This document shows, in pieces, positions 43,317 to 51,213 of a DNA stretch of 64,000 nt. The stretch lies in assembly GCF_023283845.1 (NCBI RefSeq), contig NZ_JAKILC010000005.1:186001-250000 (forward strand), written 5' to 3'. Every line of letters starts with the position of its first letter. Within the stretch, counting starts at the first letter, position 1. The position numbers and the translations under genes were made by a program. Source of the DNA: Shewanella marinintestina. GTDB taxonomy: Bacteria; Pseudomonadota; Gammaproteobacteria; Enterobacterales; Shewanellaceae. The notes beneath the pieces are model-generated. The model worked only from the letters and a program-made list of their open reading frames with translations, was not told the origin of the DNA and made no database searches.

Positions 43317-43509
43317 ATAAGTGTATGGCAATTTTTAGTAGCACGATACTAGCACATTTTTTAATTGCCTTTGATAGATAACGTTATATAACTGATGTAA
43401 AAGCGGATGCATAATAATTAGTATCAGCTGTTTTTCGTTTAAACCTCCGCCAAATTGTGTGCTTATTGAGCGTCGTTATGTATTTACCGGTATTTTTAAG
43501 GTAAATAGG

Positions 43510-43538
43510 TTTACTTCATAAGAGAAAAACCATAGTAT
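43510..43538 (+). promoter_or_regulatory. Promoter of tRNA-Ser
   Basis: TTTACT and TAGTAT are separated by 17 bases, and the -10 element ends 11 bases before the tRNA. This is a plausible sigma-70 promoter for the tRNA. Confidence 0.55.
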
Positions 43539-43549
43539 TTACATCGCTC

Positions 43550-43640
43550 GGAGAGATGGCAGAGTGGTCGAATGCACCGGTCTTGAAAACCGGCATGGGT
43601 TTATAGCCCATCTAGGGTTCAAATCCCTATCTCTCCGCCA
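43550..43640 (+). tRNA. tRNA-Ser (anticodon TGA)
   Basis: GGAGAGA pairs with TCTCTCC across the acceptor stem. The anticodon loop reads CTTGAAA, giving TGA. A long variable arm is present as expected of serine tRNA (CATGGG..CCCATC), the T-loop is GGTTCAAATCC, and CCA is encoded. It stands alone between lonH and uvrY, followed by a terminator. Confidence 0.97.
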
Positions 43641-43647
43641 CATTTAG

Positions 43648-43675
43648 AAAAGGCAGCCTATGGCTGCCTTTTTGC
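43648..43675 (+). terminator. Terminator after tRNA-Ser
   Basis: AAAGGCAGCC/GGCTGCCTTT with loop TAT is followed by TTGCTTTTTT, eight bases beyond the tRNA. Confidence 0.9.
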
Positions 43676-43847
43676 TTTTTTAGCTAAGTCAATGATTTTG
43701 AAAAGTATTAACTCTAGTCAATCTCGTTGATTTCAGACAAATTTATCTTTCTTAATCCCTTTTTTTGCGATAAATTAACCTTTATAACATTATTGATTCT
43801 AACTTCACTTTATGAGGTTGAATTAAGCATTAAAAGGTAAGGCAACT

Positions 43848-44492
43848 TTGATCTCTGTATATTTAGTTGATGACCATGAGCTAGTCAGAACCGGTATTCG
43901 ACGGATCCTTGAAGACGAGCGTGGCATTAAGGTCGTGGGTGAAGCCGGTGACGGTGAAACGGCAGTACAGTGGTGCCGTAAAAATGAAGCCGATGTCATT
44001 TTAATGGACATGAATATGCCAGGGATTGGAGGGTTGGAAGCTACGCGTAAGATCCTGCGCTTTCAAGCTCATGCCAAAATCATCGTGTTAACAATTCATA
44101 CAGAAGATCCATTTCCTACTAAAGTTATGCAGGCAGGGGCCTCTGGTTATTTAACTAAAGGCGCAACTTCCCCTGAAGTATTACAAGCGATTCGCCAAGT
44201 TGCACACGGCCAACGTTATCTATCTCCAGAAATCGCGCAGCAAATGGCACTAAGCCAGTTTAATCAATCAGAAGAGAATCCGTTCAAAACACTGTCTGAG
44301 CGTGAGTTGCAGATCATGTTGATGATTACTAATGGTGAAAAGGTCAGTGAGATCTCTGAACAACTCAATTTGAGTCCAAAAACGGTAAACAGCTATCGCT
44401 ATCGATTATTTGCTAAATTGGGGATCGGTGGAGATGTTGAGCTGACTCGTTTGGCGATTAGATATAAAATGCTTGATACGGGACAATTTTAA
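43848..44492 (+). CDS. uvrY: Response regulator UvrY (GacA type)
   Basis: UvrY is the DNA-binding partner of the BarA/GacS sensor and turns on the CsrB-type regulatory RNAs. It is 214 residues. The receiver domain has the phospho-acceptor D54 in LMDMNMPG, with acidic pair D8-D9. The LuxR-type helix-turn-helix occupies the last 65 residues (LSERELQIML, LNLSPKTVNSYRYR). It begins with TTG behind AAGGTAAGG. uvrC follows after 18 bases, the conserved uvrY-uvrC pair. Confidence 0.95.
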   Translation: MISVYLVDDHELVRTGIRRILEDERGIKVVGEAGDGETAVQWCRKNEADVILMDMNMPGIGGLEATRKILRFQAHAKIIVLTIHTEDPFPTKVMQAGASGYLTKGATSPEVLQAIRQVAHGQRYLSPEIAQQMALSQFNQSEENPFKTLSERELQIMLMITNGEKVSEISEQLNLSPKTVNSYRYRLFAKLGIGGDVELTRLAIRYKMLDTGQF

Positions 44493-44510
44493 TCAAAATC
44501 GACATCTTTT

Positions 44511-46340
44511 ATGCCTGAGCAATTTAATGCCGAAAACTTCCTAAAAACAGTCACTTCTTCTCCTGGCGTATACCGTATGTATGACGCCAAGAGTGTGGTT
44601 ATTTATGTAGGAAAAGCAAAAGATTTGAAAAAGCGGCTTTCTTCTTACTTTCGTAAAAATCTTGGTAATGTAAAAACTCAGGCACTTGTGTCTCATATTG
44701 CTAATATTGATGTCACGGTGACACATAGTGAAACTGACGCATTAATTCTAGAAAATGATTACATCAAGCAGTACATGCCTAAATACAATGTATTGCTTAG
44801 AGATGATAAGTCTTATCCATATATCCTACTAAGCAGTCACAAACATCCTCGGTTAGCATATCATCGTGGCCCAAAACGAGATAAAGGCCAATATTTCGGT
44901 CCATATCCTAATGGTGGTGCGGTTAGGGAAAGCTTGCACCTTATGCAAAAGCTCTTTCCTATTCGGCAATGTGATGATCTTTATTATAAATCTCGTTCTC
45001 GCCCCTGCTTACAATATCAAATTGGTCGTTGCTGTGCGCCTTGTGTGGATCTAGTGAGTAACGAGGATTATCAGGAGCAAGTTAGGTTAGCATCATTATT
45101 TTTAAAAGGTAAAAATAGTCAAGTGATGTCGGTCCTTGTTGAAAAAATGGAGCAAGCTGCAACTGACATGGCCTATGAACAAGCTGCTTTATATCGTGAT
45201 CAAATCACCGCTTTACGTCGAGTGTCTGAGCAGCAGGAAGTATCCAATGCCTCTGGAGATATGGATGTGATCGGTGCTTATTATGCTTCTGGAGTGGCTT
45301 GCTTCCATCTACTGTTTATTCGGGAAGGTAAAATATTTGGTAGCCGCAGTTATTACCCTAAAGTACCGGTCAATACCGAAGTCACCGAAGTTTTACGAGC
45401 ATTTATGTTGCAGTTTTATTTGAACTCGGATAGTCAACGTCTAACACCCAAAGAAATTCTAATCAGTGAAGTATTTGCAGAACAGCAAGAGCTAGCTGCT
45501 GCGATACAAACGGCACAGAACAAGAAAGTTGAGATAAAAACTCAAGTTAGAGGAGAGCGCGCCAGTTTTCTACGCTTAGCTCTAACCAACGCGACTAATG
45601 CAGTTAATACACGTTTATCACATAAGAATACTGTTGAGCAGCGTTTCTTGTTATTAGAAGAAGCTATTGAAGCAAGTAACAAGATCCAGCGTATGGAATG
45701 TTTTGATATTAGCCATACTATGGGGGAGAGTACAGTTGCATCTTGTGTCGTATTTAATAGAGAAGGGCCAAGTAAAGCTGACTATCGTCGTTATAATATT
45801 ACAGGGATCACCGGAGGAGATGATTACGCTGCAATGAAACAAGCCATCAGTCGACGCTTTGACAAAGTGACTGATAAAGGCAAAGTTCCCGATATTTTGT
45901 TTATTGACGGTGGTATTGGCCAGTTGAGAATTGCGCAAAAGGTGGTTGATGAAAAGTTCGTAGCACTAGATAACGCTCCGACATTGATTGGCGTTGCAAA
46001 AGGGGAAGGGCGAAAGCCTGGACTAGAAACATTGATTTATGGTGAGAACGAAGAGTCATTCACTTTACCTGCAGATTCAGGTGCTTTACATCTTATTCAG
46101 CATATTCGTGATGAGTCCCATCGATTCGCAATAACAGGACATAGAAATAAACGCCAAAAAACTCGTAACACATCAACGTTGGAATCTATTGCTGGTGTGG
46201 GTCCGAAAAGGCGCAAAGCATTACTGCAATATCTTGGTGGTTTACAAGAAGTCAAAGGTGCAAGTGTCTCTGAATTGGTAAAAGTACCCGGTATTAGCCT
46301 AGAAATGGCACAAACGATACATGATGCATTGCGAGGGTAA
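44511..46340 (+). CDS. uvrC: Excinuclease ABC subunit C
   Basis: UvrC makes both incisions around DNA damage in nucleotide excision repair. It is 609 residues (E. coli 610). The N-terminal GIY-YIG nuclease is at about residues 16-95 ([16 protein letters not shown]), then a cysteine region (CCAPC near 175), a UVR motif near residue 205, the C-terminal endonuclease ([18 protein letters not shown]), and the tandem helix-hairpin-helix at the end ([16 protein letters not shown]). It is translated from ATG, with uvrY upstream and pgsA downstream. Confidence 0.96.
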   Translation: MPEQFNAENFLKTVTSSPGVYRMYDAKSVVIYVGKAKDLKKRLSSYFRKNLGNVKTQALVSHIANIDVTVTHSETDALILENDYIKQYMPKYNVLLRDDKSYPYILLSSHKHPRLAYHRGPKRDKGQYFGPYPNGGAVRESLHLMQKLFPIRQCDDLYYKSRSRPCLQYQIGRCCAPCVDLVSNEDYQEQVRLASLFLKGKNSQVMSVLVEKMEQAATDMAYEQAALYRDQITALRRVSEQQEVSNASGDMDVIGAYYASGVACFHLLFIREGKIFGSRSYYPKVPVNTEVTEVLRAFMLQFYLNSDSQRLTPKEILISEVFAEQQELAAAIQTAQNKKVEIKTQVRGERASFLRLALTNATNAVNTRLSHKNTVEQRFLLLEEAIEASNKIQRMECFDISHTMGESTVASCVVFNREGPSKADYRRYNITGITGGDDYAAMKQAISRRFDKVTDKGKVPDILFIDGGIGQLRIAQKVVDEKFVALDNAPTLIGVAKGEGRKPGLETLIYGENEESFTLPADSGALHLIQHIRDESHRFAITGHRNKRQKTRNTSTLESIAGVGPKRRKALLQYLGGLQEVKGASVSELVKVPGISLEMAQTIHDALRG

Positions 46341-46387
46341 CAAAATTAAGGCAAGATTGGCGCTGCTTTTGACTAATAGGTCCTACA

Positions 46388-46936
46388 ATGCCGTTTAACA
46401 TTCCTATTGCGTTAACACTTTTCAGGTTATTACTGTTACCTGTTTTTGTTGTGCTTTTTTATATACCTGAACCCTGGTCTCCTTTTGCTTCGGCATTTGT
46501 TTTTTGGTTAGCAGCGGTAACTGATGCGCTAGATGGTTATGCTGCACGAAAATTAAAGCAGTCGACTCGTTTCGGTGCGTTTCTAGATCCCGTTGCAGAT
46601 AAGATCATGGTAACGACTGCCTTAGTGTTATTGATTTCTGAGTACAGCAACATTTGGCTGACGTTGCCAGCATTAATTATGATTGGCCGCGAGATTGTGA
46701 TTTCAGCATTACGCGAATGGATGGCTGAAATTGGTAAAAGAGGAGCTGTTGCTGTTTCATGGATTGGTAAATATAAAACGGCAGCGCAAATGGTGGCTAT
46801 TACTGGGTTAATTTGGCAACCAAATGAATTTCTGACAAATGTCGCCTACGCACTGTTTTATGTTGCGGCAGTTCTTACTTTATGGTCGATGATGAGCTAT
46901 ATTTTGGCCGCGTGGAAAGATCTGACGGCTGAATAG
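46388..46936 (+). CDS. pgsA: Phosphatidylglycerophosphate synthase
   Basis: PgsA joins CDP-diacylglycerol and glycerol 3-phosphate in the inner membrane, the committed step to phosphatidylglycerol. The 182-residue product has the CDP-alcohol phosphotransferase signature D46-x2-DG-x2-AR-x8-G63-x3-D67-x3-D71, complete in all residues, and about four to five hydrophobic segments. It lies 47 bases after uvrC and ahead of the tRNA-Gly/Cys/Leu operon, which is the E. coli order. Confidence 0.95.
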   Translation: MPFNIPIALTLFRLLLLPVFVVLFYIPEPWSPFASAFVFWLAAVTDALDGYAARKLKQSTRFGAFLDPVADKIMVTTALVLLISEYSNIWLTLPALIMIGREIVISALREWMAEIGKRGAVAVSWIGKYKTAAQMVAITGLIWQPNEFLTNVAYALFYVAAVLTLWSMMSYILAAWKDLTAE

Positions 46937-46998
46937 AGTGTTAAAACACCGAAGAGATCAATAAGTGGTCAAACGGTCTTTTATCGATAATTATAGCG

Positions 46999-47026
46999 TT
47001 GACTCTTGGTAATTAATCGGTAGAAT
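46999..47026 (+). promoter_or_regulatory. Promoter of the tRNA-Gly/Cys/Leu operon
   Basis: TTGACT and TAGAAT are separated by 16 bases, about 60 bases upstream of tRNA-Gly. Both hexamers are near consensus for sigma-70. Confidence 0.65.
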
Positions 47027-47087
47027 GCCATCTCGTAGTCAAGGAGAGCATACTAAGCACTAGCTTGATTACGGTTTAAATTGAAAT

Positions 47088-47163
47088 GCGACATTAGCTC
47101 AGTTGGTAGAGCGATACCTTGCCAAGGTATAGGTCATCGGTTCGAACCCGATATGTCGCTCCA
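47088..47163 (+). tRNA. tRNA-Gly (anticodon GCC)
   Basis: Acceptor arms GCGACAT and ATGTCGC pair. The anticodon loop TTGCCAA gives GCC; the T-arm GTTCGAAC is canonical and CCA is encoded. It corresponds to E. coli glyW, next to pgsA. Confidence 0.97.
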
Positions 47164-47174
47164 ATTTAAAGTAT

Positions 47175-47248
47175 GGCGCGATGGCAGAATGGCTATGCTG
47201 CGGATTGCAAATCCGTCGATCTCGGTTCGACTCCGGGTCGCGCCTCCA
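47175..47248 (+). tRNA. tRNA-Cys (anticodon GCA)
   Basis: Acceptor arms GGCGCGA and TCGCGCC pair. The anticodon loop TTGCAAA gives GCA, and CCA is encoded. It corresponds to E. coli cysT, 11 bases downstream of tRNA-Gly. Confidence 0.97.
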
Positions 47249-47328
47249 TAAATAAGAATTTGGTGAGTTTCCTGAAAATTGAAACAGTATTGGTACCGAC
47301 AATACGTATCATCAAAATCAAAGAGTTT

Positions 47329-47414
47329 GCCCGTGTGGTGGAATCGGTAGACACAAGGGATTTAAAATCCCTCGCTGAATAAGCGTGCCAGTTCAAGTCT
47401 GGCCACGGGTACCA
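47329..47414 (+). tRNA. tRNA-Leu (anticodon TAA)
   Basis: Acceptor arms GCCCGTG and CACGGGT pair, with one G-U. The loop TTTAAAA gives TAA. A long variable arm typical of leucine tRNAs is present, and CCA is encoded. It corresponds to E. coli leuZ. Its 3' half is echoed by two decayed copies further right. Confidence 0.97.
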
Positions 47415-47433
47415 TCTTCTATTGAAGAGTGAT

Positions 47434-47460
47434 AAAACCAGCCTAGAGCTGGTTTTTTTA
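47434..47460 (+). terminator. Terminator after tRNA-Leu
   Basis: AAACCAGC/GCTGGTTT with loop CTAGA runs into seven T residues. Confidence 0.9.
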
Positions 47461-47504
47461 CGTCTAAAATTTAGTGCCATAATAATCTCACTATTTACGC
47501 ATAG

Positions 47505-47566
47505 CAAAAATTCCCTCGAACTCTTCACAAAGTAACGCGTGCCAATTCAAGTTTAGCCACGGGTAG
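47505..47566 (+). pseudogene. Decayed tRNA-Leu 3' half (remnant 1)
   Basis: Positions 47537-47565 repeat the final T-arm and acceptor part of the tRNA-Leu at 47383 with 26 of 29 bases identical. The three differences (G to A, C to T, G to A) are transitions. Upstream, AAATTCCCTCG resembles the tRNA anticodon-arm sequence AAATCCCTCG. The 5' half and the D-arm are not recognisable, and CCA has become GCC, so it cannot make a tRNA. It is followed by an intact terminator, as if once transcribed. Confidence 0.75.
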
Positions 47567-47578
47567 CCTTGTTAAGGC

Positions 47579-47606
47579 CTCCGCACCAACCTGCGGAGTT
47601 TTTTTG
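47579..47606 (+). terminator. Terminator after the tRNA-Leu remnant
   Basis: CTCCGCA/TGCGGAG with loop CCAACC is followed by seven T. It lies 13 bases beyond the remnant, the spacing seen for the functional tRNAs here. Confidence 0.88.
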
Positions 47607-47651
47607 TTTCTATAAGGCGCTAATGGACTAATGCGTTTAATCTGAGCAATA

Positions 47652-47709
47652 TATTCCTTGTACTCTTAAAAAGTAACGCGCGGCAGTGCATGTCAGGCGC
47701 CGACACGTA
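47652..47709 (+). pseudogene. More decayed tRNA-Leu-like copy (remnant 2)
   Basis: ACTCTTAAAAAGTAACGCG here matches ACTCTTCACAAAGTAACGCG of remnant 1 almost throughout. The following bases GGCAGTGCATGTCAGGC keep a weak likeness to the T-arm region GCCAATTCAAGTTTAGCC. The two remnants resemble each other more than either resembles the functional tRNA in this stretch. No function is expected. The rest of 47710-47949 shows nothing I recognise. Confidence 0.5.
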
Positions 47710-47949
47710 TCAGAAAGTCTATGCTTAAACAGCAACTTTCAGATTGTTTTATGCTTTGTATCTGTTCTACATTTGTTTACCTGTGGGTCATTAGGAAACT
47801 TCGCATAAATGCAATTGATAAAATTTCAATGATGATAAAGACTACAACTTTATCTATTTATGCATAAATTTAATACAATAATGAGCAGGGAAAGTTGAGG
47901 TTTGACTTAACGTTACCATGTTATTTATTGGATATAAGTTGGGTGTAGT

Positions 47950-48519
47950 ATGAATAAACAAGCTAAGGGGTTCACTCTGGTTGAATTGGTCGTTGTGATC
48001 ATTGTTCTGGGAATTTTGGCGGTTACTGCGGTACCTAAATTTATAAACTTAAGTGACGATGCACATGACGCATCTATCAAAAGTGCATTTGGTAGTTTTA
48101 GTTCAGCGGTTAAGCTTTACCATAGTTGCTGGCTAACATCAGGAAAGAGTGGCTATGAAATGGATTTAGCTTGTTATGGAGAGGGGGATTTAGATTCTTC
48201 TGTCACAGGGTATCCTTTAGGGATTGATACGTCTACTAGTCAGAATGGTACTCGTCTTCAAGGTGCGTTTTGCAAAGAGATCTGGCAAGGACTGCTTACA
48301 AACGATGATTACAACCTAGAAAACCACGGTAATAACACGTTTGATAAAGGGGATGATATTATTTATTGGTATTCAGGTGGTGATCTAAGTGACTCAGATA
48401 CATATTGTTATTATAACTATATTGCTGATGATAGGAGCCAAGGAGCCGATAATTGGCAATTAAAGTATTACCCGGCAACAGGCCAGACCAGCATTGGTCA
48501 AAGTGCTCTTAGTTTTTAA
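47950..48519 (+). CDS. Type IV pilin-like protein (MshA/PilE-type), orphan
   Basis: This 189-residue prepilin has the class III signal with cleavage after G7 (KG/FTLVEL), so F8 is the mature N-terminus and E12 is the conserved glutamate at +5. A hydrophobic helix (about residues 8-30) follows. The C-terminal domain is acidic and has four cysteines, in SCW, LACY, FCKE and TYCY, which could form two disulfides. It resembles MSHA-type pilins. No assembly gene (ATPase, platform, peptidase) is next to it. The ribosome binding site is weak (GGGTG). Confidence 0.8.
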   Translation: MNKQAKGFTLVELVVVIIVLGILAVTAVPKFINLSDDAHDASIKSAFGSFSSAVKLYHSCWLTSGKSGYEMDLACYGEGDLDSSVTGYPLGIDTSTSQNGTRLQGAFCKEIWQGLLTNDDYNLENHGNNTFDKGDDIIYWYSGGDLSDSDTYCYYNYIADDRSQGADNWQLKYYPATGQTSIGQSALSF

Positions 48520-48658
48520 ACTAATGGTATAAGCTTATTAATTAAAGAAGCTTGTTATTTAGTTCTTCGAAAAATTTGCTTACCTAAATTTTTAAGCCGT
48601 CATATACAAAACACAATTGTTTGCCATACTTAAAATAGCAATATTGAAGGGAGGCAAA

Positions 48659-50053
48659 ATGCGATTTGGTAGTATGATATGCTGGTTAGGTTTGATATCT
48701 ATTTGCTTTACAAGCCATGCTGATGAGCGGCTTACACGTGCTCAAAATATGCTGTATCAACAGGTGTCCTTAATTGCTTTGGTTGATCAAGATGAGCAAT
48801 TTGAGCGATACAAGACCAAATTGTTAAAAAGTCAGCTTTCTCAAACTCAGTTAAAGCAAATTGAAATGCAAATTGCTGATTTTTGGAGCCAACGTAATTT
48901 ACCCATTAGAAATGGAGCTGTGAGCCAATCAGCCGATCCGTTTATAAGAGCTATGGCACTGGAGCCGCAGCTAGACGGATATTTGCATATTCAAAATCGT
49001 ATCCGTCACTTACAGTGGTTAGCAGAGCAAGACTGGTGGCAACCTATCAGTATCTCTAAGTTGATTCGGCCAGGGATGAGCGACCCCGCAATTCCATCGA
49101 TCGTCAAACGATTATGGCTGTTGGGCGATTCCAATAGCTCAGCAAAGAGCACTAATCAGTTAGATCCTTCAACCGCAACTTCTTTAAAACGTTTTCAGCG
49201 TCGACATGGTCTACAGCCCGATGCAGTCATCGGGCCTGAAACGATAAAGTGGTTAAACGTAACACCCAAACAAAGAGCTTCGATGTTAGCTAATAACTAT
49301 ATTGAGCGTGCAGAGTTTATGGCTCAACGTTCGCACCGTTTTTTAGTTATCAATATCCCTGCATTTGAAATGGAGCTATTTAATAATGGTCGTGTAGAGC
49401 TTGCCTCTAGGGTCATTGTTGGTAAACCTTATCGCCCAACTCCATTATTGAGTAGTGCAATATCGAATGTAGTGATAAACCCTAGCTGGCGAGTGCCTAA
49501 AAAGATTCTATACAACGACTTGTTACCTCAAGTTAGAAAAGACGGTAACTACATCAATGAGCGTAACTTTGACGTCTACGATAGAGACGATAAGCAAGTA
49601 TTAAGAACCGCGGAGCAATGGAGTGATTTGGCTAAAGGGCCGTTTCCCTTCCGGTTTGTACAAAGGCCTGGAGTAAATAATACTTTAGGGCGCTATAAGT
49701 TCTATTTTCCAAATGATCACAGTGTGTACCTGCATGACACCGTCGATCCTAAGCTATTTCAACTTAGCAATAGAGCTTTGTCTTCTGGTTGTATTCGTGT
49801 TGAAAATGTTGAAGGTTTAGCCAATTGGATGGCAGCTAATCTAGTAAAAGATAAGCAAACCTGGGTTGATAGACATAGAGATCGAAAACGTACCCAGTGG
49901 TTTGCACTCAATTCAAAACTCAATGTGCACTTAGTTTATTGGACAGCTTGGTTAGATGAGTCTAATCAAGCTCAGTTTAGAAATGATATCTACCAAATGA
50001 ACACCAAACCCAATGCTTCCCCCCCCGTCAGTGCTCAAATCAACGACTTATAA
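48659..50053 (+). CDS. L,D-transpeptidase of the YcbB/LdtD family
   Basis: This periplasmic enzyme makes 3-3 meso-DAP crosslinks in peptidoglycan. From ATG 48659, behind GGGAGG, it has 464 residues with a signal peptide ending SHA at about 21. A peptidoglycan-binding domain occurs at about 132-200 (STATSLKRFQRRHGLQPDAV). The YkuD domain follows, with H359 and the S-x-G-C378-x-R motif holding the catalytic cysteine. It is clearly shorter than E. coli LdtD (615), with the N-terminal part reduced. A start at 48617 is rejected for lack of a signal sequence. A YcbK-type gene follows, as in E. coli. Confidence 0.88.
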   Translation: MRFGSMICWLGLISICFTSHADERLTRAQNMLYQQVSLIALVDQDEQFERYKTKLLKSQLSQTQLKQIEMQIADFWSQRNLPIRNGAVSQSADPFIRAMALEPQLDGYLHIQNRIRHLQWLAEQDWWQPISISKLIRPGMSDPAIPSIVKRLWLLGDSNSSAKSTNQLDPSTATSLKRFQRRHGLQPDAVIGPETIKWLNVTPKQRASMLANNYIERAEFMAQRSHRFLVINIPAFEMELFNNGRVELASRVIVGKPYRPTPLLSSAISNVVINPSWRVPKKILYNDLLPQVRKDGNYINERNFDVYDRDDKQVLRTAEQWSDLAKGPFPFRFVQRPGVNNTLGRYKFYFPNDHSVYLHDTVDPKLFQLSNRALSSGCIRVENVEGLANWMAANLVKDKQTWVDRHRDRKRTQWFALNSKLNVHLVYWTAWLDESNQAQFRNDIYQMNTKPNASPPVSAQINDL

Positions 50054-50149
50054 AGCAGATACTGCTAATTTAGCATGATTGCTTGATTTCTGTTTTTCTA
50101 CAGGTTAATTTGCCTGCCAGTTGTTTGAAAAGTAGTCAGTGGTGGATGT

Positions 50150-50698
50150 GTGTCAGTAGTATGTAGCTCGCGTAGACAGTTATTATTAGGCTTAGGTGGT
50201 GTAGCAATGTTTTCAATGTTGCCTTCAAAAGCCCAAGCAAGTCGTTCAACGAAAGGAGTTAGAAGCTTAGGTTTCTATAATCGTCATACAGGTGAACGTG
50301 GGCATGGAAGCTACTGGATTGATGGTGATTATCAAAATGAAATTCTGACGGATTTTAGTCAGGTGCTTAGAGATCACCGACTAAATGAATCTGCGCCAAT
50401 GGATAAAAGACTGTTTGATTTTGCTTTTCAGCTAACAGAGTCTTTGAGTTTTGAAGATGAGTTGCATATTATTTCCGGTTACCGCTCACCAAAGACCAAT
50501 GCTATGCTTGCTAAAAAAAGTAATGGTGTGGCGAAGAAGAGCTATCACATGAAAGGGATGGCATTAGATTTAGCGTTACCCGGAGTTAAACTCGCACAAA
50601 TTCGTGAAGCGGCGATTGAATTGAAGCTTGGTGGAGTTGGTTATTATCCAAATTCTGGCTTTATTCACATAGATACTGGACCTGTAAGAAATTGGTAG
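50150..50698 (+). CDS. Tat-exported M15-type peptidase, YcbK family (DUF882)
   Basis: This 182-residue protein begins with a twin-arginine signal, SSRRQLLLGLGGVAMF, with cleavage near residue 31 (AQA). E. coli YcbK is a Tat substrate of the same family. The mature domain has the zinc-binding pattern of the LAS/DUF882 peptidases: HMKGMALDLAL and GFIHIDTG, supplying His, Asp and His. It probably trims peptidoglycan. It starts with GTG; an overlapping ATG at 50146 is in another frame. It follows the LdtD gene by 96 bases, as in E. coli ycbB-ycbK. Confidence 0.87.
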   Translation: MSVVCSSRRQLLLGLGGVAMFSMLPSKAQASRSTKGVRSLGFYNRHTGERGHGSYWIDGDYQNEILTDFSQVLRDHRLNESAPMDKRLFDFAFQLTESLSFEDELHIISGYRSPKTNAMLAKKSNGVAKKSYHMKGMALDLALPGVKLAQIREAAIELKLGGVGYYPNSGFIHIDTGPVRNW

Positions 50699-50740
50699 TA
50701 AGTTTATCCATTAATATATCCAAATCGCGCGTCATATACT

Positions 50741-50769
50741 TTGTACGTATAAATATTCTGTGTTAGAAT
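50741..50769 (+). promoter_or_regulatory. Promoter of rplY
   Basis: TTGTAC and TAGAAT are separated by 17 bases, and the -10 element is followed by a CGCCCGC discriminator of the kind seen at stringently controlled promoters. The rplY start is about 85 bases downstream, leaving a leader. Confidence 0.6.
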
Positions 50770-50812
50770 CCGCCCGCTTTAAACAAAGTCATGGTTGGTC
50801 GAAAATCGTGGC

Positions 50813-50841
50813 TTTATTATATTATTATTATTATTTTTATT
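50813..50841 (+). repeat. ATT trinucleotide run in the rplY leader
   Basis: Twenty-nine consecutive A/T bases include five perfect ATT units (50821-50835). They lie between the likely transcription start and the ribosome binding site of rplY, 14 bases from the start codon. Confidence 0.8.
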
Positions 50842-50854
50842 AAGTGAGTTTACT

Positions 50855-51142
50855 ATGTCTTATACTATCGCTGCACAAGTTCGTACAGAAATCGGGAAAG
50901 GTTCGAGCCGCCGCCTACGTCACGCTAAGAAAGTTCCTGGTGTTATCTACGGTCCAGGTAAAGAAGCTATCTCTATTGTTTTTGAACACAAAGATATCAT
51001 CAACATTCAAGAGAACCAAGATTTCTACACTTCTGAGCTAACTATTGCTCTAGAAGGTAAAGACGTTAAAGTTCGCGTTCAAGACATGCAACGCCATGCG
51101 TTCAAGCCAATGATCGAACACGTTGACTTCAAATTCGCTTAA
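50855..51142 (+). CDS. rplY: 50S ribosomal protein L25
   Basis: L25 binds 5S rRNA in the 50S subunit. From ATG 50855 it has 95 residues, the size of E. coli L25 (94), with matching [20 protein letters not shown] near the N-terminus and the [11 protein letters not shown] end. A frame extending to 50795 would add a hydrophobic stretch read from the AT-rich leader and is rejected. AAGTGAG precedes the ATG. A terminator follows, so it is monocistronic. Confidence 0.96.
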   Translation: MSYTIAAQVRTEIGKGSSRRLRHAKKVPGVIYGPGKEAISIVFEHKDIINIQENQDFYTSELTIALEGKDVKVRVQDMQRHAFKPMIEHVDFKFA

Positions 51143-51158
51143 TCTAAGCTGATTTGAT

Positions 51159-51186
51159 AAAAAGCGCCTAATAAGGCGCTTTTTTT
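51159..51186 (+). terminator. Terminator after rplY
   Basis: AAAAGCGCCT/AGGCGCTTTT with loop AATA and a T-run. Its A-run on the left could also let it serve the minus-strand spoVR gene. Confidence 0.92.
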
Positions 51187-51213
51187 ATGGCTCAATGGTA
51201 CCAATATTGGCTG

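Noticed and set aside
47099-47528. Overlapping ORFs of 67-111 residues on both strands over the tRNA cluster
   Set aside because: They are frames through tRNA-Gly, -Cys and -Leu, whose folds and CCA ends are explicit.
47329-47709. Genomic island integrated at tRNA-Leu
   Set aside because: There is no integrase and no foreign gene between the tRNA and its remnants, only 300 bases of spacer.
48617-48658. Longer start for the L,D-transpeptidase
   Set aside because: It adds residues ahead of a good signal peptide and lacks a site, while GGGAGG serves 48659.
50795-50854. Longer start for rplY
   Set aside because: It reads through the AT repeat in the leader and no L25 has such an extension.
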